The notes under the pieces were generated by a model. That model made no database searches. It saw only the letters and a list, made by a program, of their open reading frames with translations, and was not told the DNA's origin. From Scleroderma bovista (lineage: Eukaryota; Basidiomycota; Agaricomycetes; Boletales; Sclerodermataceae), in assembly GCA_037178675.1 (NCBI GenBank), contig JAYMGJ010000161.1, positions 1 through 64,000 of the forward strand: 64,000 nucleotides of DNA, written 5' to 3'. Of this stretch, positions 9,500 through 21,438 are shown one piece after another (the first letter of the stretch is position 1; each line of letters starts with the position of its first letter). Position numbers and translations under genes: made by a program.

Positions 9500-10857
9500 T
9501 TTTTTGACTCCGCAGCAGCGGGAGTCACGGCCTTGGCAGCGCGGGCCTTGGCCTTAGAGCTCTTGGAGGTGGACTTTGGACAGTCCCTGGCCATGTGGCC
9601 TGGCTGTCCGCAGAACATGCAGAGCTTGTCCTTGATGCGCCGCTGGCGCTCTTCCTCGGTCAACTTGCCATCCTTTCCAAGATGGGCAGGGGTTTCGGAG
9701 GAGGCGGGTTTGGCGCCGGAGGAGCTCTTCGACTTGTCGGAGCTCTTGTTCTTGTTGTCCTTCTCCTTGGTTTTACCCTTGGAGTCGGACGAGGCGGAGG
9801 AGGTGCCTTTGGAGGCGGAGTTGGACGACGAGGAGGTGGAGGTCTTGCTTTGGCGCGCAACTTCAGATTTGCGCTCCCAGTACCTGGCGTCGATGGTCTG
9901 CGCGAGAGTGCGATAACCATCAAGGGTGCGGGGCTTGCCAACGCGAGAGATTTCGTCCTTGATGCGGTCGGGGAGACCGCTGTAGAAAATGTGGCGGAGG
10001 GCGCCATCGCCGTAGCCGCGGACTTGGCCAGCGAGGCGGTTGAACTCAACCACGTACTTGTTGATCTTTTGTCCTTCTTTCATGGACAGGTTGTCCAACT
10101 GATGTTCGGCGTCTCCGACGGGATCGTGCGGGCCGAAGTTGGACTTCAGTTCGGAGACGAACTGGGCGTAGTTGTCCATCCATAGCGGACGGGCACGGGG
10201 ATTGGCGGAGTTGAGTAGGTCCGGTTCGAACCATTCGAGGGCCATGCCCTTTAGGTACGACTGCGCGAAGGTGACCCTAGCGCGGTCGGAGGCGAAAGCC
10301 TTGGGGCGATCCTGAAAGTTCAGTTCGCACTGAACAAGGAAAGCGCGGAGTTTGCGCGGATCGGTCCCGTCGAACGTATCAGGTTCGCGGACTTTGGTGC
10401 GACCAGAAGAGGAGTCGCGGTCGGCAGATGCCGTAGCGACTTTGGTCAGCGCCTGGACCGCTTGTGCGAATAGGAGCAGCGGGTCCGGAGTCGGAGTTGA
10501 GGCGGAAGGGATAGGGGAGTCTGGTAGCGGGACATCTGGCGGGTTGGGAGAAGGCGGGTTGCTATCTCCGCCGCCACCACCATCGCCACCAGGGTAGCTG
10601 TCACCGTAGATATCCAAGGCGTTGTCGAAACGATGCGTGGAGTAAACTCCAGACTCGTTGGGGCGGCGCGGAGCGGGGGTTGGAGTAGTGGGATCGGGGG
10701 CGGGAGCCCCAGGCGGAGTATTGCGATTGGAGAAGGAGAGGAACTCTCCTTCTTCGGCCAAGTCATTTCGGGAAGTGGAGGGCGCATTGAGCGCCTCCTG
10801 GCGCTCTTCGAGCGCACGAGACTGAGCACGGGTAGTTATGATTGAGCGACTAGTCAT
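9496..10857 (-). CDS. gag: Gag structural protein
   Basis: Forms the virus-like particle and binds element RNA. It starts at ATG 10857 (MTSRSIITTRAQSR) and is 453 residues long. A disordered proline/serine-rich N-terminal third precedes a retrotransposon gag domain (about 160-300, with LKGMALEWFEP and NKYVVEFNRLAGQV). A serine/lysine-rich linker follows, then one CCHC zinc knuckle near the C terminus (CMFCGQPGHMARDC, C-x2-C-x4-H-x4-C). It stops at TAG 9496-9498, immediately after a slippery heptamer. The 5' leader from the LTR end to the ATG is only about 45 bases. Confidence 0.93.
   Translation of the reverse strand: MTSRSIITTRAQSRALEERQEALNAPSTSRNDLAEEGEFLSFSNRNTPPGAPAPDPTTPTPAPRRPNESGVYSTHRFDNALDIYGDSYPGGDGGGGGDSNPPSPNPPDVPLPDSPIPSASTPTPDPLLLFAQAVQALTKVATASADRDSSSGRTKVREPDTFDGTDPRKLRAFLVQCELNFQDRPKAFASDRARVTFAQSYLKGMALEWFEPDLLNSANPRARPLWMDNYAQFVSELKSNFGPHDPVGDAEHQLDNLSMKEGQKINKYVVEFNRLAGQVRGYGDGALRHIFYSGLPDRIKDEISRVGKPRTLDGYRTLAQTIDARYWERKSEVARQSKTSTSSSSNSASKGTSSASSDSKGKTKEKDNKNKSSDKSKSSSGAKPASSETPAHLGKDGKLTEEERQRRIKDKLCMFCGQPGHMARDCPKSTSKSSKAKARAAKAVTPAAAESKN
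9499..9505 (-). promoter_or_regulatory. Putative -1 ribosomal frameshift site A-AAA-AAT
   Basis: In the gag frame the sequence reads TCA AAA AAT TAG. The heptamer A AAA AAT fits the X-XXY-YYZ rule. A one-base backward slip gives AAA AAA TTA GAC and enters the protease frame, bypassing the gag stop. I did not identify a downstream stimulatory structure by eye. Confidence 0.6.
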
Positions 10858-10889
10858 GGTTGAGAGTAATTAGCAGGTGTGCAAGAGTG

Positions 10890-10900
10890 AGTTCGAATAT
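10890..10900 (-). other. Self-priming primer-binding site
   Basis: Two bases after the 5' LTR end, the element strand reads ATATTCGAACT. It does not begin with TGG, as a tRNA 3'-end site would. It is perfectly complementary over 11 nt to the LTR segment at 11160-11170, matching the layout known for Tf1-type self-priming. Confidence 0.65.
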
Positions 10901-11159
10901 ACTGTCAGAACCGTTTCCTCCGACGAACTCCGACGCAAGCGGAGTTAAGTGCGAAGGGTTGTCGACGACAGGTGGAGGAGATGCGGAAGGGTTTGAGGAC
11001 TTGGCTTCAGCGTATGTGCTGCGCCCTTGCGATACCTGCGTCCTCGTATTTCGGAGGACTAAGGGACAGAGAGACGGAGGTCCGACGAAGGTCGGAGTTG
11101 CCAGAAGGCAGAGGAGACAGAGGAGGGCAGAGGAGAGTTCGCGGGAGGTATTCAAGCTG

Positions 11160-11170
11160 ATATTCGAACT
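11160..11170 (-). promoter_or_regulatory. Predicted RNA 5' end and self-primer sequence in the LTR
   Basis: The element strand reads AGTTCGAATAT, the exact complement of the primer-binding site at 10890-10900. A TATAAGTA box lies 35 bp upstream, so these are plausibly the first 11 nt of the element RNA, as in Tf1. The start site is inferred. Confidence 0.55.
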
Positions 11171-11197
11171 GAGGGACAATCCCCTCAGCGTGCGGAG

Positions 11198-11205
11198 TAC
11201 TTATA
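11198..11205 (-). promoter_or_regulatory. LTR TATA box
   Basis: TATAAGTA on the element strand, about 30-35 bp upstream of the predicted RNA start at 11170. The same sequence exists in the other LTR. Confidence 0.55.
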
Positions 11206-11592
11206 CTTTACATCGGGAATGTACAGTAACCGAGAAGCGGAGAGAAACACAGCGGAGACGTAGGTAAGAGTCTGCGGATGACAAACGGATGAGTAACATA
11301 CACGGAACGGAGATCAGTGATAAGCGTAACGGATCAAAAGGTTAACGGATCACAGCTATGAGTAATCATATCTAATCTAAAACGGGAACAAAGGAAACAG
11401 GAACAGAGACGGAACGGAAGCATACGATAACCGGAGGCATAGGCGCGGAACTATATACCAAAAGGAGACGGAGCGTCAATAGTCGGAGCGGAGATGGATA
11501 CATAGCGTCGGAGGTGTGCGATTACGATCGGACTTGAGTTTACAACAGACTAGAGGCCTTGCGGAGTCACGAGGCGTCACGCGGTCGTGACA

Positions 11593-11597
11593 ACTTG
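11593..11597. repeat. Target-site duplication ACTTG, right copy
   Basis: Directly follows the LTR end TGACA and matches 3501-3505 exactly. Confidence 0.93.
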
Positions 11598-12177
11598 CGC
11601 ACATATGATGAGGTCATGACGATGGTCGTCGAATCTGCTGCTCTGTATTCCATCGTGGGCATCATTTTCATCATCTCCTTTGCTCTCCACTTGTATGTAT
11701 CTAATCTTGTATTTTTGGCTATCAGTCACATTCAGGTAAGTTTTAAATTACTTCCGGAAGGGCGATGTTCAGATGCCTGTTTCTTATTCAGGCCATTGCG
11801 CAACTTTTCATCATCATCCGTGTTGCTCAGGGACGTGCCTTAGGCTGCGAGACATTTTCCAGTGGGACTCGCCTAGAAACCATGGCTTTTGCTGCGGGAA
11901 AACCGGAAGACGGTGTATTTCAAAGATCACACGAGACTGAAACCACCGCCGTTGGATCATCCACGTCGTGGGGACGAAGTAAAAGCGGAGGGGAAGTTTG
12001 AATCGGATTTAAATTGTGCCTGTTGACCTTTACTTTACTCCGCCTTGCACATCATGTCTGGATTGTGATACCTTTGTCGGTGGCAGGCCTTTCAATTCCC
12101 GTTCTTACTGTAGTAAGTATGTGGGTGGCTGTTGAAAGCTAGTACTTGCCTAGTGCGGACAGGACAAGAAGGGCAGA

Positions 12178-12219
12178 TACTATCGCTCACCAAATACCTG
12201 GCCTCCCCAGATACTTGGC
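12178..12219 (-). repeat. Inverted repeat copy A
   Basis: 42 bp containing ACTATCGCTCACC and CCTGGCCTCCCCAG. It matches the reverse complement of 12960-13001 with about two mismatches. With copy B it brackets a 740-bp interval containing a decayed ORF. Confidence 0.7.
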
Positions 12220-12372
12220 CAATTTCTGAAAACCAAACTATTCCCCTCATAATACTTTTTCTGTACAGTCACAATTCAAGATAAATGTATTCTTAAACTC
12301 TACAAACTTGAATGACGAAGTATTCGTTGAAATAGAAAAAACAGTGTGACGACAAGTAAAGATCACGCTGTG

Positions 12373-12892
12373 ATGGTCATGCCGAGTACAGCCGAAGCAG
12401 AGCATGAATTTCTAACACACGAGACCAAGGACACAATCACGACTCTCTTGAAGAACATCAAGGCACGAATGGCTGAAAATCCTGCTCTCGCTCAGAATCC
12501 TCGATTTTCTGCACTATTTGGAGAAGCCCGCCGTGGACAGTGCAGCAAACGCGCCACTGCTGCTCCACCCGGCCATGAAGATCAATGCAGCACGACGCTG
12601 AGTCAAACCCAGCAAGCTGGTCCGAGTCACGCAGGGCCGTCGACTGTTTATGCTTCAATCCTTCACACCATCAGTTCCGAATGGTAGCGAGCAGCCACCC
12701 CAGTTATTTTCACAGGTGCCGCACATCGCTCACCCTCTTCCACATCACGAGCAGTTCTACCCTCCCATAGAGTCCCACTTATCACTACCCCACGAGCATC
12801 CAACCCACATACCACAGCCTCCTTATATCTTTGCATCAAGTACATACTCATATACGCAACCTAATAGCCACTCGTTCGATACTGCACATTGA
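12373..12892 (+). pseudogene. Possible ORF remnant between inverted repeats
   Basis: Not recognised. One frame from ATG 12373 encodes a helical segment (KDTITTLLKNIKARMAENPAL) and stops at 12687. A second frame overlapping from 12650 continues with proline/histidine/glutamine-rich sequence to a stop at 12892. The composition resembles a fungal regulatory-protein tail. No good intron joins the frames, so a frameshifted remnant is likely. The pair of inverted repeats around it suggests a non-autonomous mobile element, but no transposase motif is seen. Confidence 0.3.
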
Positions 12893-12959
12893 TAGCTAGC
12901 ATCACATTACTTCTTACTGCAACACAATAATACTAAATCTACTTACGTCTACTACATAT

Positions 12960-13069
12960 GCCAAATACCTGGGGAGGCCAGGTATTTGGTGAGCGATAGT
13001 AGAGTCAGGCAGCCACATTTGTCCAATTGAACAAGGACCGTCACTCAATATCATTCTAGAACAAAACTC
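12960..13069 (+). repeat. 110-bp repeat copy B with perfect hairpin
   Basis: Identical, as far as I can see, to 13549-13658. It begins with a near-perfect hairpin of 12-base arms, CCAAATACCTGG and CCAGGTATTTGG, around GGAGG. It ends at AACAAAACTC, after which the two copies diverge abruptly. Confidence 0.85.
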
Positions 13070-13548
13070 GAAATGCCGCCTGCGTCGGCAGAACCCTTGC
13101 TTGGCAGATGCAAGGCATAAGTTCATTACAGCTATTCTGAGACAACTATATAGTACTACTACTATTGACCTCTTCAAGTGGTATTTCCCACACTATCTGC
13201 CTTATAACATCTGCTGCATCTGTAGCCGAGGTGAACATTGGTAAGCACAGTCAAATTGCTCCATGCAATTATTAGAGCTATACATAGTTAGAGGTAATGA
13301 GATTGTGAGTTATGTAGGTCACTTGCCTCGGGCTGGAGGGAATTGCCTTTCAGCATTGCTAGTTTGTGTTCTCAGATGTAGCCAGCAATGGCAAAAGCAC
13401 AAGCTCAAAGTATTTGAATGAAGGTGATAATTACTACTACATACTTGCACGAAGACAGACATAGATATTACAAACAGCACACACAGAATGCCAGAACTAT
13501 CATGGACATTGCGCACTCTGAGGAAACTTTCTGTGACATTTTGTGACG

Positions 13549-13658
13549 GCCAAATACCTGGGGAGGCCAGGTATTTGGTGAGCGATAGTAGAGTCAGGCA
13601 GCCACATTTGTCCAATTGAACAAGGACCGTCACTCAATATCATTCTAGAACAAAACTC
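13549..13658 (+). repeat. 110-bp repeat copy C with perfect hairpin
   Basis: Direct copy of 12960-13069, 589 bp downstream. Sharp divergence on both sides marks the unit ends. No coding potential. Confidence 0.85.
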
Positions 13659-13957
13659 CTTTCGGTGCGGTCTACATTCTTGCTACTATCCTGCGGACGG
13701 TGAGGGTTATCAGTATTATTACCAGTTCTATGTCCAGATGAACGTTCTGTCTTTAAAATACTGTAGCTTCAAATTTAACTCTTGCGTTTGTGAGGGGAAT
13801 CTCCACTACCATCCAGTCGCTCTTCCGAGTCTGTCGCTCAAGTTCACGCTCATTTGCAGAGTCCGAGACTATAGTAAATCCACACTGTGGTTGAACTTTG
13901 AGCCAGGTTGGTACCCCTGGACATCTGTGCGCACCCAACTTATGTTTTCCTTACTAG

Positions 13958-14289
13958 ATGTCTCAAGGAGAGCCTTCATTCTTTGACCGCGAACGCGATC
14001 GCCTTGCCAGTGAGATCACAGCGGTAAATATCCGATCTACTTCTGGAAAAATACCCAATATAAGTAAATGACCCAGGGCTTTGAAGAGCTGTTATCCTCG
14101 AGCAATGTCTTGAACCGCAAGCTCGAAGAGGCGCTGGGTATGACGGGCGAATACGAGACGATCGCTACTCTTTGGCAGAACTTTCACGAACTTATGCGGG
14201 GTCAGAACAGCCCCCCTGATGACGCTCGAACCGTGCCAGGCACTGGCGCTCATGTTGTATCTACCAATAGCGCACGAAAACAGCTATAA
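13958..14289 (+). CDS. DAD1: DASH complex subunit Dad1
   Basis: Kinetochore component of the Dam1/DASH ring that couples chromosomes to spindle microtubules. Two exons (13958-14023 and 14077-14289) with a 53-base intron give 92 residues, a normal size for Dad1. The start MSQGEPSFFDRERDRLASEIT leads into the family signature GFEELLSSSNVLNRKLEEALGMTGEYETIATLWQNF-type helix, here at about residues 23-65; FHELM follows. The tail is short and hydrophilic. It converges with PKC1, whose stop is only 146 bp away on the other strand. A small gene of this size is easily missed, but the match to the family signature is clear. Confidence 0.9.
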
Positions 14290-14434
14290 CATGTATTAGA
14301 AACAAGATGGCGAGGTACTGCATCGTCACGGCATTTGCGCATGTACTATCCAAGCACAGGTAGTAAAACAGGGCGTGTGTTATGTATTTATTGTAATTGA
14401 ACAAGGCAGAGACGATGCCGGTAGAGAAGTCCGT

Positions 14435-18293
<3,859 letters not shown>

Positions 18294-18458
18294 CTCAGTC
18301 TATTAGTGCTATCCAGCTCCCCTCGGGATGGGGATCTACGTTGTTCGTCGTGTCGATTGACAACGGCGTGACTAGATCGAAGTGGGCAAGATGAGGCTGT
18401 GGAGCAATAAATAAATCAATATTTTGCAATTTGCATCTTAGCTAAGTCTATTTCTTTC

Positions 18459-20491
18459 ATGCCGTCCTTCTCCTGCTCGTCGGCCATCCGAGCTGCGTCT
18501 GAGAACCACATACTTAGTCTCAAAGTCACCCACAATCTCGTTCACGGATCCCCAACAAAACACGTCTACAAGTTTCGCGGCCGCCTTTCCAAGGAGCTGG
18601 ACATCCTCTGGCTCTCTGACATCATCATTGTGTTTACCGGTTTTCTTGACGAGCGAGAAGCCAGCGCGTCCAAAATATTGCAGTCAGGTCTTCTGTCACA
18701 AATACAGAAGCACCTCAGAGTGGTATGTATATAAAGTGATGCACGCAAATTGGTCACACCTGTCTAGAATGCGAGCCAGCTTGGGCTGAACAACATTTCA
18801 AGCCCATACATCGATGAAGAAGATGGTCGGACGAAGTGTATGTCATTCAATTCTGAATAATGGATCATTTTATTTTCGCTTTGCAGTGATATTGACGCCG
18901 TCACGATCGCTACCACGCACACTACGTCCCCATGTTGTGTTAACCTCATTAGAGATGTCTTTTCTTTGGAAGACCACTAACTGTTGCAAACGCCCCGATA
19001 GCCCGTGCGATGTATTGACTGTCGACGGTGGACCACTGTCTCCCAAGGTGTATCTACCTACAGAGACACTCCTCGGTCGTGTCATGGAACAATTTTTAAC
19101 ACATCACCTCATAGGGTATGTTATGTTGAATATATCAGCATGTATGCGCATATACTCGAACAGCCGCTATCCACTTATATTTGGTCCATGGTCCATGGTG
19201 CGCATACAGCATTGATTCATTTCTGACGTGGCAACTTAAGAGTTCATTTGTAGGGACTGGACCTTGAAACGAAATACTTTGCTCCCATCAGCCGATCCAT
19301 CATCGATATTCTCTCTCGGTCAAAAAACCCTCACTTCCGCTCGAAATACAGTCGCCTCTTGAAGGTAAAGCATGACATCACGCATCAAACAGGGTCTGAT
19401 CCCTTCAGATTGCTCGCCACCGCCTTGACTCGGTTTTTCAAACGTCTTCAGCGGCTCTAGCATCGCACTTCGAAGAAAATGCGTCGGAGGAGGCTCCAGC
19501 TGGGGATGATGACAAGGCATCCACTGCACGGCTTTCGGACGAAGACATTCTATGCCAGGTACTGGAGCAGCTCTACAGGATCGGTGTTCCTCAGCGTCGC
19601 CCAAAGGTCGGTTGATCCCTATCCGGATTCGCATGCCAATTCCAAGCACACACATTGCCAATGTTGATACCCGTGTAGCTAGCCGCGCATTGGACGAATC
19701 TACTCTCGGAGGAAGATGACGACGATTTAATAGACCTGCCGAATAAGGATTTCAACGATGTGGCATTGTCATCTGTCGCTGACGTGTCGGTCGCAATGGT
19801 CCATGCCTCCTATATTTGTGACCAGCACTCCCCCAAACTTTCTGGCGTCAATTGTTATGATGTTACGGCAAAATACCTTCCAGAACACGGTGATAATACT
19901 CCCTCATCGATATATCCGGAGCATACGTACGAAAACACGAGTCTAGCACGTGGTTCCACCCTTGATATCGATTTCGCAACTCCACCAAGCAGCTCCCCCT
20001 TGGGTCGGGTCTTCGATGTATCATCTAGGCAAGATTATCTCCATTCCGTCGCCACGTCTTGTCTACAAACACCCCCATCCTCTACCGATCACGAATATCG
20101 GCATGCATGCTCAGACCTTGTGACAAGTCTTCAAACTGGGGTTTCACATGGATCTGGACGTGCCTTGCGGGATAATTGCCTGTTCGAGGTACCCCTAGAC
20201 CCTTGGTCAGCTAACAGCGCAGACGATGATCCACTACACAACTTTGCACCCCTGATCTTGGATGATGGCCCCAGCCTCCACCGGGGCCCGTCAGAAGACT
20301 CTGAGATTTGGAGCACTTCTCATTTGGATGTCCCTGAAAAGATAGTAGAAGAGGACATGGATTTGGTTCTGTTTGACTCAGATGATGGTTCTGCAGAGAG
20401 CTCGGAGGTCGATCTCTTCGTCGACTCCACGGTGTCCTCGTTCAGTTCTCCCCCACATGACCTGTACATGGAGGATATCATGTTTTGCTAA
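18459..20491 (+). CDS. Unrecognised multi-exon acidic protein
   Basis: I do not recognise the family. The N-terminal exon from ATG 18459 encodes a mixed helix/strand region with GRLSKELDILWLSDIIIVFT and DEREASASKILQ. Further exons read through LGLNNISSPYIDEEDGRTK, then SPKVYLPTETLLGRVMEQFL and, from about 19255, GLDLETKYFAPISRSIIDIL. Acidic sequence follows (FEENASEEAPAGDDDKAS). The last large exon begins near 19679 (LAAHWTNLLSEEDDDDLIDL) and runs to 20491 through a long, low-complexity, serine/aspartate-rich and probably disordered tail. One splice junction near 19120-19255 could not be resolved and may include a tiny extra exon. It is divergent from PKC1 across 165 bp. Confidence 0.65.
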
Positions 20492-20683
20492 TTTCTAATA
20501 ATGAATTTGATCATTCCGAGTTCCGAAACACGAGCTGATCTTGAGATCTTGGCTCCGCCCTTCATGCTTTTTCCAACACCCCGAGTAGTACTTAGCACTA
20601 ACTTGGTGAAATGAAGTCGACAACTTGGCTCCCCTCAAGGCCCAGCCCTCTTCCCTTGCATCCTCTACGCTATCCTCATCGCC

Positions 20684-21191
20684 ATGCTGCCAGCCAAGCG
20701 CAACAAGATCGACATTAGTGTGAGGCCGTTCCTCTCCACGAGCGTTTGCATCATCTATAATACATCGATAGAAACTCACAGATGAGGAGCAGAAGCTCTT
20801 TCGCCTCTATGGCAAGTTACCCACCCACAAGAACGTATTGGCGAAAACGCAAAAGGTTATGTCTCTGCAGATCAATGTTCTCCCCGACTGAATATGATCC
20901 GATACTGTAGGACCGCAAGTACTTCGATTCAGGCGACTATGCGTTGTCGAAAGCTGGTAGAGCTCCTCAAACTGCTGTTGGTACAGCCATTCCCAGCCCG
21001 GAAAAGTGCATGCCCTGTCCTATGTCTTGCACAGTGGTGCTGACTACCCCTTTCGCGCATGTAGCATTCCACATGCATCATCGCCTCCTAAAGGGTGCTT
21101 GTCGATATCCCCGACAAATAGCATGAGCTCAGTACGAGAGAGCTCCCTGGCACAATCCGAATTTGATACCAAGGAAGATGAGAATGTCTAG
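20684..21191 (+). CDS. IGO1: Endosulfine/ARPP-19 family protein (Igo1-like)
   Basis: Small phosphoprotein. After phosphorylation by the Rim15/Greatwall kinase it inhibits PP2A-B55, controlling quiescence and mitotic entry (family knowledge). Four exons: 20684-20717, 20782-20856, 20911-21005 and 21065-21191. The protein is about 110 residues. EEQKLFRLYGKLP is followed by the diagnostic phosphosite segment RKYFDSGDYALSKAG, encoded from 20914. The third intron, at 21006, joins IPSPEN to IPHASSPP, restoring the conserved SPENIPH motif. Without splicing this intron the frame runs to 21126 with unrelated sequence, so the spliced form is clearly preferred. The tail is serine-rich and acidic (FDTKEDENV). 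Confidence 0.92.
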
Positions 21192-21438
21192 CGAAGCAGT
21201 TTAGCCTTGGACTTCATTTGGGCTTCGACTGTCCAAAACCGTGCCCCCTTCTGCTGCAATATTGTACATATGCATGTATCAGTACTAGGTCGCTTGTAGG
21301 TCGACATTTATGTAAATTGCAATCAACTTGCCATCATCACGGGAACGGTGTGACATGAGTGTGACAAGGCGTGTACTATGTACTAGATCTACGCGTCTGC
21401 AATACCAACCATTACAGCCAAGAGACCAGGAATTCAGG

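Larger units (their letters stand above)
3506..11592 (-). mobile_element. Complete Tf1/Tf2-like chromodomain Ty3/gypsy LTR retrotransposon (8,087 bp)
   Basis: Two 690-bp LTRs (TGTCA...TGACA) flank an internal region with gag, protease and RT-RNase H-integrase-chromodomain ORFs, all read on the minus strand. In element orientation the 5' LTR is 10903-11592 and the 3' LTR is 3506-4195. The domain order RT-RNH-IN-chromodomain places it in the chromovirus branch of Ty3/gypsy. It is bounded by a perfect ACTTG duplication, and I saw no difference between the LTRs when comparing them by eye, so the insertion is very recent. Two features are unusual. An extra spliced gene on the plus strand (4373-5664) lies between pol and the 3' LTR. 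The primer-binding site is complementary to the element's own LTR rather than to a tRNA 3' end. A frame break separates protease from RT, so this copy may need a second recoding event or may be defective. Confidence 0.95.
10903..11592 (-). repeat. Long terminal repeat (5' LTR and promoter in element orientation)
   Basis: 690 bp with the same sequence as 3506-4195. In element orientation it holds a TATAAGTA box (11205-11198) and a predicted RNA start near 11170. U3 would then be about 420 bp and R plus U5 about 270 bp. Confidence 0.95.
2899..12001 (+). pseudogene. Fungal multi-pass membrane protein gene, split by a retrotransposon
   Basis: The 5' half starts at ATG 2899 (MASSSYTPDTNLWL) and has four exons: 2899-2986, 3048-3297, 3348-3384 and 3436-3505. 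They encode five hydrophobic segments with the motif NAPGGPAAL and a FHRCFVIFG segment, typical of a large Agaricomycete seven-TM-like family of unknown function. The 3' half resumes at 11593 with RTYDEVMTMVVESAALYS and a further TM segment. An intron at 11736-11791 is followed by a cytoplasmic tail ending at 12001. A complete Ty3/gypsy element with target duplication ACTTG lies between. Joining the flanks across one target copy leaves the frames one base apart. It also lacks the roughly 70 residues (one loop, TM helix and cytoplasmic loop) that the family normally has there. The gene therefore appears to have lost sequence before the insertion and should not give a normal protein. Confidence 0.75.

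Noticed and set aside
9595..10185. Glycine/valine-rich plus-strand ORF
   Set aside because: Antisense shadow of the gag coding sequence.
10180..10230. GGTTCGAA, resembling a tRNA B box
   Set aside because: It lies inside gag coding sequence. No A box or cloverleaf can be drawn around it. No tRNA or rRNA gene was found in the window.
12960..13658. Direct repeats as a CRISPR array
   Set aside because: Only two 110-bp copies 479 bp apart in a eukaryotic genome; no regular spacers.
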